DNA of 64,000 bases from Flammeovirgaceae bacterium UBA2366 (GTDB taxonomy: Bacteria > Bacteroidota > Bacteroidia > Cytophagales > Cyclobacteriaceae), in assembly GCA_002344065.1 (NCBI GenBank), contig DDTK01000004.1, forward strand, positions 62,001-126,000. Direction: 5' to 3'. Of the stretch, positions 35,349-43,457 are shown one piece after another. Position 1 is the stretch's first letter; every line of letters starts with the position of its first letter. The position numbers were made by a program, and so were the translations under genes. The notes beneath the pieces are model-generated. The model did no database searches. It worked only from the letters and a program-made list of their open reading frames with translations, and had not been told where the DNA came from.

Positions 35349-35856
35349 GGTTTATTATTTTAGTAATGAGTTCAATGTTTACTGGTTCGTTCCACATGCG
35401 GCTGCCTGTTTCTGAGAATTTCAACCTACCTTCAGCATCAAAAATGAATGTTGTGGGCAAGGCCGGGATTTTTAATTCTTCCATGTTGTTCAATTGCACA
35501 TACAGAAAACTGTAATCGTGCTTTTTTGAAAAGCGTTCGATTTGCTCGGGATCTTCGTTGGAGGTGAGCAAAAACACTACGTTCTTGCCAGTCATTAATG
35601 CTTGCGCTTTATCAATAGACGGCATTTCCTGAATGCAGGGACCGCACCAGGTTGCCCAGAAGTTTATAAAGACCACCTTACCCTCAAATTCATCCGTGTC
35701 AATACTCTGCCCGGTGAGAGTTGAAAGCTTTACATCTTCAAGGCTAATGATGCCAGTATTCTCCTTCTTCGAACTGCAATTCGAAAAGAAAAATGCAAAT
35801 ACCATTAAAGCGATAGAGCCGCACGGCATTCGCGTTATGTTTTTATTTTTAATCAT
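35338..35856 (-). CDS. TlpA/ResA-like thioredoxin-fold lipoprotein
   Basis: A 172-residue lipoprotein (FFFSNCSS) with a TlpA-like thioredoxin domain: the redox motif is FWATWCGPCIQEMP and the cis-proline lies in ALPTTFIFD. Such proteins reduce periplasmic disulfides, often for cytochrome or copper-centre assembly. It overlaps the methyltransferase gene upstream by 4 bases and the propeller lipoprotein downstream by 11. Confidence 0.88.
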   Translation of the reverse strand: MIKNKNITRMPCGSIALMVFAFFFSNCSSKKENTGIISLEDVKLSTLTGQSIDTDEFEGKVVFINFWATWCGPCIQEMPSIDKAQALMTGKNVVFLLTSNEDPEQIERFSKKHDYSFLYVQLNNMEELKIPALPTTFIFDAEGRLKFSETGSRMWNEPVNIELITKIINHEE

Positions 35857-36482
35857 AGTATAGGAATTGAGGTTCGCTGAAAACTACAGAAGACAAAATT
35901 CTGTTGTGTGTTGAAAGGTGTGATGTGCGTCTCTTCCAAGCACTTTATCCGCCTGAAATCTTTTTCAAATAATGCAGACATAGAGGATTCGGTGTATTGT
36001 TTGACCTCCAAGCCACTGCATTTGTTAGGGCCATTATCGGAAAAGGTGCCGAGCACTAAGTGCCCTCTAGGCTTGATTGCCTGCTTCACAATGGCGAGGT
36101 ATTTTATGACTTGGATTTCCGTTGTCAGAAAGTGGAAGGCTGCCCGATCATGCCAGAAATCGTATTTACGTTCAGGCTCAAAGTCCACAATGTCTTTCTC
36201 TATCCAGGTAATTGCTGCTGCCTTTTCTCCCAACCTCGCTTTCGCGCTTTCAATTGACTTGGCGGAAATATCAAGCACCGTAATATCCGAATAGCCTAAC
36301 TCCAGCAACGCATCTACTAAATGACTATCGCCACCACCAACATCAATGATGCTGGAAGTCTTCGGCAGCTTGAACAGATTAATGAAGTCAACCGATGTAT
36401 GCGGATAAGGTTGAAACCAACTGAGGTCAGATCCAGCCTTGGTTTCGTAAATTTTTTCCCAGTGGGTTTTATGATTATGCAT
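35853..36482 (-). CDS. Class I SAM-dependent methyltransferase
   Basis: The ATG at 36482 gives a 209-residue product and avoids overlap with the gene upstream. Motif I is IIDVGGGDSHLVDALL; the rest is a typical Rossmann methyltransferase (FWHDRAAFHFL). It resembles small methyltransferases found in metal-resistance loci, but the substrate cannot be named. Part of the minus-strand run 34143-37314. Confidence 0.82.
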   Translation of the reverse strand: MHNHKTHWEKIYETKAGSDLSWFQPYPHTSVDFINLFKLPKTSSIIDVGGGDSHLVDALLELGYSDITVLDISAKSIESAKARLGEKAAAITWIEKDIVDFEPERKYDFWHDRAAFHFLTTEIQVIKYLAIVKQAIKPRGHLVLGTFSDNGPNKCSGLEVKQYTESSMSALFEKDFRRIKCLEETHITPFNTQQNFVFCSFQRTSIPIL

Positions 36483-36489
36483 GGAACGT

Positions 36490-37314
36490 TTATTTCGTAT
36501 TGATGATAAGTACTGGCCTTTCATACTCGGCTGCGACCTTCTCTGCCAGTCCGGATGAAAAAGCGCGGATTAAGGAGTTGCCCCCATGAGTAGTTAATAC
36601 AACCAAATCAGCATCCAAGTCCACTGACACTTTTTTTATCCCGGCCTCCTCGTTGCAAACGGAAAATTCGATGTGGGTTTTTAATCCTTTGGTGAGTTGT
36701 TCTATTTTCCCCAGCGATACATTGGTTTCTTCGGATGTCAATGGCTTGCTAACATAGAGGAAATGGATAACGGCATTCCAGGGGTATGTTACCTCATCCA
36801 GGAACGCAAGCGCCTCCTGCTCCCTTTCTTCCAAGGTGGAAACAAATACTACTCTCTGTATTTTGAAATCGGCAATGGCAGACTTTATGATTAACACCGG
36901 CCGATCGGCCTGACGAATCATCTGAAGGGCGCGAGAGCCTAAAAATATCCTCCTGATTCCGTTGACGCCATGCGATCCCATTACTATCAAATCGATAGAG
37001 AATGCAGCTGCATGCTTTTCAACCTGTTTCCAATCTTCGTCCAGTACCAAAGTCGGCTTGGCAGAAATGCCTTGGTGCTCAGCCGCTTTTACGAGCTGAT
37101 CGAGCCTGGCTCTTGCCGGGCCGCTACAGTCATGGTGCTGGTGCTCTTCATGAGAACCACCTCCATGCATGGCCATATGTCCTCCTGTTGGTGCAGGGGC
37201 ATGCAAGTGAAGAAAATAAACCTCTGAATTGGTTTTTACAGCGATGGCAATGGCAACGTCCGCAGCGGCTTGAGCGCAATCAGAAAAATCGGTAGGAACA
37301 AGTATTCTCTTCAT
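36490..37314 (-). CDS. Universal stress protein with two Usp domains
   Basis: A 274-residue tandem UspA protein: domain 1 (KRILVPTDFSDCAQAAADVA to IVMGSHGVNGIRRIFLGS) has the nucleotide-binding G-x2-G-x9-GS pattern; domain 2 ends LVVLTTHGGNSLIRAFSSG. A loop near residues 43-62 is unusually rich in His and Met (HMAMHGGGSHEEHQHHDC) and may bind metal, which would fit the copper context. Confidence 0.88.
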   Translation of the reverse strand: MKRILVPTDFSDCAQAAADVAIAIAVKTNSEVYFLHLHAPAPTGGHMAMHGGGSHEEHQHHDCSGPARARLDQLVKAAEHQGISAKPTLVLDEDWKQVEKHAAAFSIDLIVMGSHGVNGIRRIFLGSRALQMIRQADRPVLIIKSAIADFKIQRVVFVSTLEEREQEALAFLDEVTYPWNAVIHFLYVSKPLTSEETNVSLGKIEQLTKGLKTHIEFSVCNEEAGIKKVSVDLDADLVVLTTHGGNSLIRAFSSGLAEKVAAEYERPVLIINTK

Positions 37315-37339
37315 TCGATTTAAAATTTACTTTGTTGGA

Positions 37340-39688
37340 TCACCATAATATTGTGAGTCCAGCGCCATATTTATAGTCCGAATCGTAAGACGCGTGAATA
37401 TAAAATCGTTTGGCAATGTTATAGTCAAAATCAATGTTGTACTCCCAATCTGAGTTGCCCACCAGGCTTAATCTTAATCGCCTTGTAATAGGCATATCGT
37501 TCCGCGAAAGCTGAAACCGAACATTCCCCCGGTGGTCAACGCGTAACTCAGATTGCACAAACATGGGTAACAAGTAGCGCACACCCAACACGCCAACCCT
37601 GCGGTCAGTCTGCTTCCCATTTTCTACAAGTTGAAATGTGTTACGAATGTCGGCACCCGCGTATACCGAAAGAAACTGGCGCTTGTCCAAGAATCGTTGG
37701 TAGTCGGGTTGAAACTCGTATTGATTCTTGTAGCTCACCCGATAAGTAGTGCCGAGAATTCCACGATTTCCTACAATGTTGGCAAATCCAAACACAGCAT
37801 CAGATGCAATTTTTGTTTGACCCCAGAAGTAGAGCATCCGGTCTTCCTTAAAGACTTTCTGCTGATCTTGTGGTGTGAGTTGCGTGTTCGGAGGGGAGTT
37901 TTCATAGCTTACCACGCGGGCCATTCCTGCCATCATGTGATAGAGAATGTGACAATGGAAGAACCAGTCTTTTTCTTCGTTGGCATAAAACTCAATCGTA
38001 ACGGTTTCCATCGGAGCGATGTCGAAGGTGTGTTTCATGGGCGAGTATTCACCTTGTGCATTTAGGAAACGGAAGAAATGACCGTGTAAATGCAGCGGAT
38101 GGCGCATCATGGTATTGTTCACCAAAATCATTCGCACATTTTCTCCTTTGCGTATTACTATTTTATCAGATTGCGAGAGTGTTTTGTTGTCGAACGACCA
38201 CACATAGCGAATCATGTTACCGGTAAGGCTGAGTTTGATTTCGCGTATGGGCAATTGATCGTTCAAGACTGTTGGCGTTGGAGAGCGGAGCATGTCGTAG
38301 GTTAAGGTGACTTCGCTTTGATCGCCCATGTCCATTTTCGACATATCCATGTTGCTCATCGCGGTGTCTTGCATGTTCATGGTATCCCCGCCTGACGGAC
38401 GGGCAGGCATGTTCATTTCTTTCATAGATGTGGTATCCTTTTCCATGTTCATCATGGAAGTATCCATGGGCATGTCTTTCATAGAAGAGTCATTCTTCAT
38501 ATCACCCATATCATGGCCTTTGTGTTCGCCCTCCATTTTCATTCCTTTCATATTGCTCATGTCCATGCCGGTCATGTTGCCCATATTGTTCATTTCGCGC
38601 ATCATGGCAAAGTAGTCGAGTTTGGGCAGCGTGGGTGCGTTCATCTTCATGCCGTTTCCAAAATAAAGCGATGCATAGCCTGAAATATCCTGTGCGGTAG
38701 CCCGGAATTCGTACGCCATGCCGTCATCTGGGATTTTAATTTCTACATCGTAAGTCTCGGCAATGGCCACTAATATCTTATCCACCTCAACCGGCTGCAC
38801 GGCAATGCCATCGGCAGCCACCACTTTCATTTTGCCACCGGCATATTGCACCCATTGGTATGACGATGCACTACCGTTAATGATACGAAGGCGCAGCGAA
38901 TCGCCCGGTTTCACATCGCCAAAAACATCATCTGATTTTCCATTGATGAAGAAGCGGTTGTAATAGACATCCGAAACGTCCATGGCGGGCATGCGCATCC
39001 ACTCGGTTTTGGCACGATCTTTCAAATATCTTTTTGCGAGAGCCTCGCCCCAGCTTTGAACAGAATTTTTTTTGATGGCATAGTAATCGAGGCCGCGCTT
39101 TAAATTGCGCATCACTTCATGGGGATTTTCATCCGTCCAGTCGCTAAGCATGATTACGTGCTCTTTCATATCTGCTGATTCATTCCACCCACGCGGATGA
39201 ATGACCATTGAGCCATAGATACCGGATTGCTCCTGAAGCATAGTGTGCGAGTGATACCAGTATGTTCCCGTTTGGATGAGTGGAAACTTAAATGTGTGTG
39301 TCTGGCCTGCTTTAATGGGTGCAGTAGTCAGGTAAGGCACCCCGTCTTCTTCATTAGGCAGCAGCAGTCCGTGCCAATGAATGGATGTTTCTTCGTTCTT
39401 TAGTTTGTTGTGTACACGAATGATGGCCGTATCGCCTTCGTTGAAGTGCAGCACCGGCCCCGGTATGCCCCCGTTTATGGCCATACCCATTTTTTCTTTG
39501 CCCGTATAGTTTACCATCAGGTGATCGATGTAGAGATCGTACTCCACACGTTTGCCTGATGCTACGGGCTTTGCATTATGCATTTTGTGCTGGGCTAGCG
39601 AGGGCATGTATGCTACAATCATCAGCAGCATACAAACCCCGATGAACAAAACAGATTTTCTCTCTATGGGACTAGTGCTCATGGTCAT
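37340..39688 (-). CDS. copA: Multicopper oxidase with Met-rich linker and CopB-like barrel tail
   Basis: A 782-residue multicopper oxidase of the periplasmic CopA type. Copper ligands are in SIHWHGLLLP, YWYHSHTMLQ, HPLHLHGHFF and HCHILYHMMAGM. Between about 365 and 460 lies a linker very rich in Met, His and Asp, as in copper-sequestering regions. After the oxidase (about 610) the last 170 residues resemble the outer-membrane protein CopB of the cop system (YFWGQTKIASDA, ending YKYGAGLTILW). Joining the two in one chain would tie the oxidase to the outer membrane. It overlaps the lipoprotein gene upstream by 17 bases. Confidence 0.88.
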   Translation of the reverse strand: MTMSTSPIERKSVLFIGVCMLLMIVAYMPSLAQHKMHNAKPVASGKRVEYDLYIDHLMVNYTGKEKMGMAINGGIPGPVLHFNEGDTAIIRVHNKLKNEETSIHWHGLLLPNEEDGVPYLTTAPIKAGQTHTFKFPLIQTGTYWYHSHTMLQEQSGIYGSMVIHPRGWNESADMKEHVIMLSDWTDENPHEVMRNLKRGLDYYAIKKNSVQSWGEALAKRYLKDRAKTEWMRMPAMDVSDVYYNRFFINGKSDDVFGDVKPGDSLRLRIINGSASSYQWVQYAGGKMKVVAADGIAVQPVEVDKILVAIAETYDVEIKIPDDGMAYEFRATAQDISGYASLYFGNGMKMNAPTLPKLDYFAMMREMNNMGNMTGMDMSNMKGMKMEGEHKGHDMGDMKNDSSMKDMPMDTSMMNMEKDTTSMKEMNMPARPSGGDTMNMQDTAMSNMDMSKMDMGDQSEVTLTYDMLRSPTPTVLNDQLPIREIKLSLTGNMIRYVWSFDNKTLSQSDKIVIRKGENVRMILVNNTMMRHPLHLHGHFFRFLNAQGEYSPMKHTFDIAPMETVTIEFYANEEKDWFFHCHILYHMMAGMARVVSYENSPPNTQLTPQDQQKVFKEDRMLYFWGQTKIASDAVFGFANIVGNRGILGTTYRVSYKNQYEFQPDYQRFLDKRQFLSVYAGADIRNTFQLVENGKQTDRRVGVLGVRYLLPMFVQSELRVDHRGNVRFQLSRNDMPITRRLRLSLVGNSDWEYNIDFDYNIAKRFYIHASYDSDYKYGAGLTILW
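38386..38408. repeat. GC-rich palindromic repeat, copy 3 (inside multicopper oxidase gene)
   Basis: A 23-base palindrome CCCCGCCTGACGGACGGGCAGGC written in parts as CCCCGCCTGAC and GGACGGGCAGGC. Its arms match those of the copies in nadD and the DUF5686 gene, with a shorter centre and the opposite orientation on the plus strand. It is translated in frame as PARPSGG within the Met-rich linker. Confidence 0.6.
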
Positions 39689-39983
39689 CTTTATGCTCTT
39701 TCACGGGCTCGAGCTTCATACCGCACTTCGAGCACTTGTCTCCTTCTTTACCCGTTACTTCCGGATGCATGGGGCAGGCATACGCCATCTGTGTGGAGTC
39801 CATGTGATGCATTTCCGTGGAATCCATTTCCATTTCATCGTGATGATGACTGGTAGTGTCACCCACTGCGTGTTCGTGTTCTTCCGTGCTTTGTTCTTTT
39901 TTATTGCCACAGCCGGTAACGAGTAGTGAGCCAACGAAAAGCCCCGAAATCAAGATGGAGATTGTTAAAATTGATTTTTTCAT
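39672..39983 (-). CDS. Lipoprotein with heavy-metal-binding domain
   Basis: A 103-residue lipoprotein (lipobox LLVTGCG) with a His/Met/Asp-rich middle (HHHDEMEMDSTEMHHMD) and a C-terminal metal-binding domain (ACPMHPEVTG, CSKCGMKLEP). It is probably a surface or periplasmic copper chaperone or sponge. It is translationally coupled to the multicopper oxidase downstream. Confidence 0.85.
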   Translation of the reverse strand: MKKSILTISILISGLFVGSLLVTGCGNKKEQSTEEHEHAVGDTTSHHHDEMEMDSTEMHHMDSTQMAYACPMHPEVTGKEGDKCSKCGMKLEPVKEHKDDHEH

Positions 39984-40021
39984 TGTTCTAAGATTAAGGT
40001 TTAAATTAGTCGATTGAGGTT

Positions 40022-40678
40022 TTAGTGATGATGTTCCATCTCCAGAAACTTGCCTTGCGGGCCGATTCCCTCAATGTGAACAAGTTGAGAACCATAGTGC
40101 CCCGCACGCGACACACTGTATGCGGATACAGCTAATACAATCATCACAACGCCAAACGCCCAGCGTTTGTCTTTAAAAAGAAAAAGATTGGCAATTTGAA
40201 GGATGAGGGCAACAATCCCTGAATTAATTGTCCAGTCAGCCCACTTGTCGTGCTGATCTAGTACAAGTTGAGCGTGCTCACTGATACCATGCGTATGAGG
40301 GTGAAAATTTTTACTGGCAAACCAGGCTGCCAATACTCCTGCCAAAAGAATGGCCGCGATGATCCATGAAATTTCTTTCTTCATGAAATACAGATTCAGC
40401 AATTGAATGCCTGCCGCTACCAGAATCAAGACAATGGCAAAATGCACGATGAGGGGGTGCAGCGTTGGGAAGTCGGCAAGATCGGCTGTTATTTTCTTTT
40501 CATCATGTGCCATACCTTCATCATGATGATGGATTGTATCCCCGGCTACATGCTGTTGCGCCATGGCTATTGAGTCGGCAGTTTTAACAGAATCCTTCTT
40601 GTGCTTCTTTCCATCATGGCCAAACCCGGAAGAAATTGTTATGAGCAGCACAAGCGTACTTGCAATAATTGTTTTCAT
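40022..40678 (-). CDS. DUF2231 membrane protein with His-rich ends
   Basis: A 218-residue protein with a signal peptide, a His-rich periplasmic part (HHHDEGMAH), and four membrane helices beginning with the DUF2231-like HPLIVHFAIVLILVAAG. It ends in EMEHHH. DUF2231 proteins sit next to copper and cytochrome genes in many genomes; the role is unknown. It lies 38 bases upstream of the metal-binding lipoprotein. Confidence 0.78.
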   Translation of the reverse strand: MKTIIASTLVLLITISSGFGHDGKKHKKDSVKTADSIAMAQQHVAGDTIHHHDEGMAHDEKKITADLADFPTLHPLIVHFAIVLILVAAGIQLLNLYFMKKEISWIIAAILLAGVLAAWFASKNFHPHTHGISEHAQLVLDQHDKWADWTINSGIVALILQIANLFLFKDKRWAFGVVMIVLAVSAYSVSRAGHYGSQLVHIEGIGPQGKFLEMEHHH

Positions 40679-40701
40679 GGTAGTTAGGTTAGTTTAGGTT
40701 T

Positions 40702-41946
40702 TTAGGAAATTGTTTTAGCTATTTTTTCTAAGATCATGTGGCTGTCTCCAAACTTGCAGAGGGCATCACAGTGCTCCCGTAAGTCTGAAAAAAGGATATA
40801 TTTTATATGAACCTGACTTTTCTTAATGGATGGTCGGCTGAGTTGGAGAACAACATCTTTTTCACGTTTGTCAGGAATAATAATGAATAGAGATGAACTG
40901 TGATCCGGCAACGAAAAGGCCAGGTCACTTAGTCGAAGAATACCTGAGTAGATCGAGGTACTTTTCTCAACTTCGAAGGCACACACTACTTTATTGGTGC
41001 CCTCTTCAAACCAGATCACATCGATCAATTGTATAGTGCTTAGCGTATCTTTATCAATACTCAGCGCGGGAAACTGATCAAGGCTGATGAATGAAAAGCT
41101 AACCTCCCCGTAACATTTACTTCTATCGTTGTTAGCCGAGATCGGGTTGTAGCCCAGCGCCTTGCCGATTTTCAGCAGATGGAATTGCATTTCGGTGTGG
41201 AGGTTCTCTTCATGCTGCTCGTCCAACACCTCTTTGTGACGCCTGTCATACTGTTTCAGAAGTTTGATTTTTTCCTCCTCCGCTATTACCTGACCTTCAA
41301 TAATAATATTACGCATGCCGATTTCATAGAGTAGCCCTGCTATCGCCCCGAGGTCATTGGAAAGAAGACTTTTATTGTCATCATTAGTCTTGAGAATTAC
41401 TTCGCGCATTCTTAAGTACTCTGTCCAACTACCTAACTTTTTATTATCACGAAATAAGTAATTGAAGCCATTTACAATTGCCGTGTTGAAGGGTGGCATG
41501 AGCGTTGGATGCAGAAAATACAAAATGCTTGCTACAGCAGGCCCGAGACCTTTTATTTTTAACGTGTCGAGCTTGATAATTTCGCGGATAACCTGTTCTT
41601 CTTTCGTGGCATTGTAGCAGTTTTCAAGAAACTGGCCAAAGGCACGCTTGTTGGTTTGGTTTTCGTAAATATCCGGTATCCGCATTTTAGGTTTCCAGTA
41701 AAATGGATGTGCAGCTCCCTCAAACACTTGTTTTTGTTCGGTAATAGCAGTAAGTACAAATTCGAGTGATGACCCCTTAAAATCATTTCCAAACTTTTCG
41801 GTTTTAATATCTTCGATGACCTGAAGTACGCCTCGTTTGATTGACCGAAATGCTTTCAATCTTTCTTCGTTGCCAATGAACCAGGTGTTGTAAACCGAAG
41901 CCGGATCGTGCTTGTACGTTTTAATAATGGCTGGTAATGATTCCAT
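40702..41946 (-). CDS. Unrecognised protein with helix-hairpin-helix and nuclease-like domain
   Basis: A 414-residue soluble protein with no close family known to me. The N-terminal half has a helix-hairpin-helix-like LKIKGLGPAVASILYFLHP, as in DNA glycosylases and other DNA-binding proteins. Near the C-terminus IDVIWFEEGTNK...AFEVEKST fits the D-(x)-E-x-E/K pattern of PD-(D/E)xK-type nucleases. It has neither signal peptide nor membrane helix. A DNA-cutting or restriction-like role is possible. It is out of place in a copper cluster and lies 23 bases upstream of the DUF2231 gene. Confidence 0.6.
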   Translation of the reverse strand: MESLPAIIKTYKHDPASVYNTWFIGNEERLKAFRSIKRGVLQVIEDIKTEKFGNDFKGSSLEFVLTAITEQKQVFEGAAHPFYWKPKMRIPDIYENQTNKRAFGQFLENCYNATKEEQVIREIIKLDTLKIKGLGPAVASILYFLHPTLMPPFNTAIVNGFNYLFRDNKKLGSWTEYLRMREVILKTNDDNKSLLSNDLGAIAGLLYEIGMRNIIIEGQVIAEEEKIKLLKQYDRRHKEVLDEQHEENLHTEMQFHLLKIGKALGYNPISANNDRSKCYGEVSFSFISLDQFPALSIDKDTLSTIQLIDVIWFEEGTNKVVCAFEVEKSTSIYSGILRLSDLAFSLPDHSSSLFIIIPDKREKDVVLQLSRPSIKKSQVHIKYILFSDLREHCDALCKFGDSHMILEKIAKTIS

Positions 41947-41965
41947 GCGAGCTAAGGGTTTGTAC

Positions 41966-42361
41966 TTACTTAGTATTGGTGTCTATGCGTGTCCACGTTT
42001 CAGAATCACTAATCCACCGAAACCCCTTATAGCCGGTTACTTTAAGGGTGTTCGCATCCTTCAATATCAAATAGCCAGAAGACTTGTGGCCATGCCGCGG
42101 CTCAAACACAGTGCCATTGGTCCACTCCCTTTCTTTTGCATCAAAAATAAAATCAGAGAGAATGATTGTGTCAAGCAGTGAAGACTGCTTGCTGTCTTTT
42201 ACCCGCGTGATCTTTCCAACATATTTTCCCTGCTCTTTGTAAATGGTTACCTGGGCTTCACTATTCTTGGTAAGCCATTCGCCCACAATGTCGTTACTAT
42301 CCTGTGCAGAGAGGCTGAATGAACAGATAAGCAAGAAGCCACTTATGAAATATCTTGTCAT
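41966..42361 (-). CDS. DUF2147 family secreted protein
   Basis: A 131-residue exported protein (signal MTRYFISGFLLICSFSLSAQ) with the DUF2147 pattern: IVGEWLTKNSEAQVTIYKEQ, FEPRHGHKSSGYLIL, LKVTGYKGF. Such domains form small beta barrels of unknown role. Probably co-transcribed with its neighbours. Confidence 0.82.
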   Translation of the reverse strand: MTRYFISGFLLICSFSLSAQDSNDIVGEWLTKNSEAQVTIYKEQGKYVGKITRVKDSKQSSLLDTIILSDFIFDAKEREWTNGTVFEPRHGHKSSGYLILKDANTLKVTGYKGFRWISDSETWTRIDTNTK

Positions 42362-42395
42362 GGTTTATGGAGTTAAACAAATCCACAAAATTCTT

Positions 42396-42839
42396 CTACA
42401 GCTTGCGCGATGAGTTGTGCATGTGCACAATCTTCCACTGACCATTTTCTTTTTTCAAGAAAGATGAGGCCACACCTCTTCGTTTGATTTCGGAATTATC
42501 TTTCTTCAGGATAATGGTGTAGTTGTACGTCTCCACGGCAAAGGCATAGTCGCCAGTAACGGTTACCACCACATTGTAGGGGTCATACTTAAAAGAAGTA
42601 AAGTCGCCCAATTCCGGGCCGATGTGGTGCGCGAGATACTCCTGGTAAGTGCCCTCCACTTTGCCCGACTCAATAATCTGGCTGTTTGCCACAAACAATG
42701 CATCCGTACCTTTTACATCCAGTTTTTCAAGAGCACTTTTGTAAGTCGATAAAACATCTTTTACTTTTTGCTCTTCCGTTTGTGCGTGGAGTAGTCCTAC
42801 GGATAAAAGGAGTGTAAGTGATATCAATAGCTTTTTCAT
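42396..42839 (-). CDS. Secreted NTF2-like (SnoaL/DUF4440) protein
   Basis: A 147-residue protein with signal peptide (MKKLLISLTLLLSVGLLHA) and the cone-like NTF2 fold pattern: KVKDVLSTYKSALEKLDVKG, a central strand FAVETYNYTIILKK and the closing GQWKIVHMHNSSR. The family includes small ligand-binding and enzymatic proteins; function here unknown. Confidence 0.8.
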   Translation of the reverse strand: MKKLLISLTLLLSVGLLHAQTEEQKVKDVLSTYKSALEKLDVKGTDALFVANSQIIESGKVEGTYQEYLAHHIGPELGDFTSFKYDPYNVVVTVTGDYAFAVETYNYTIILKKDNSEIKRRGVASSFLKKENGQWKIVHMHNSSRKL

Positions 42840-42857
42840 AGTTAAATTGGTTATCGT

Positions 42858-43436
42858 TTATTGAAGAGTCTCTTTCACTTTTCCACAGGTTAGCATTTCA
42901 TTGCCAAAATATGGATTGCGGATTTCTTTTGAGTTACTGAGCCAGTATGCTCCTGCATTGTTATTTGCCATCGGGCAATAGGTATAGTAGGCGGTCATAC
43001 CAGCCACGCCAAACATTTTTATGCTCTTATACAGCGCATCACTGAAAGAAGCAAAAGCTTTGCGTTGTACTGCCAGGTCTTTTGAGTTGCTGATCTGGTC
43101 TGTACTTTCATTGAGTGTTTTCAGATAGCCCATCCAATCCATCAGCGCTTCATCTTTGAACTGGGTCATGTCCACCTTTGCTATTAAATTCCTTATTTCC
43201 GGAATTATTGCCAGAACTTTCTCGGTATCCGAAGATACAAAGGCTTCTTTTAAATGGAGGCTGGCCATAAACACATCGGCCAGTTGCTGTTGAAATACCG
43301 GTGCCGCGCGATGTAAATGTGTTTCCTGCTCTTTCTTGGAATGCATGGGTACACCTTGCCCTCCCCCATGATCGTGTTGCGCGAAAGCTGCTCCGCTTAC
43401 CAGCGCCAGGCAAAGCATCATTAGTGTAGTTTTCAT
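42858..43436 (-). CDS. DUF3347 periplasmic copper-locus protein
   Basis: A 192-residue exported protein with a His-rich start (QHDHGGGQGVPMHSKK) and a DUF3347 domain ending in the signature YCPMANNNAGAYWL, NPYFGNEMLTCG. The cysteines and methionines suggest copper binding. A second paralogue lies at 45511-46020 and a third DUF3347 domain is fused to the adaptor at 46871-48574. Confidence 0.85.
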   Translation of the reverse strand: MKTTLMMLCLALVSGAAFAQHDHGGGQGVPMHSKKEQETHLHRAAPVFQQQLADVFMASLHLKEAFVSSDTEKVLAIIPEIRNLIAKVDMTQFKDEALMDWMGYLKTLNESTDQISNSKDLAVQRKAFASFSDALYKSIKMFGVAGMTAYYTYCPMANNNAGAYWLSNSKEIRNPYFGNEMLTCGKVKETLQ

Positions 43437-43457
43437 ATTTAATTTGGTTTTAAAGTG

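Noticed and set aside
38328..38615. 95-codon plus-strand hydrophobic frame
   Set aside because: It is the antisense of the Met-rich linker of the multicopper oxidase; codons for Met and Asp read as His and Ile or Met on the other strand.
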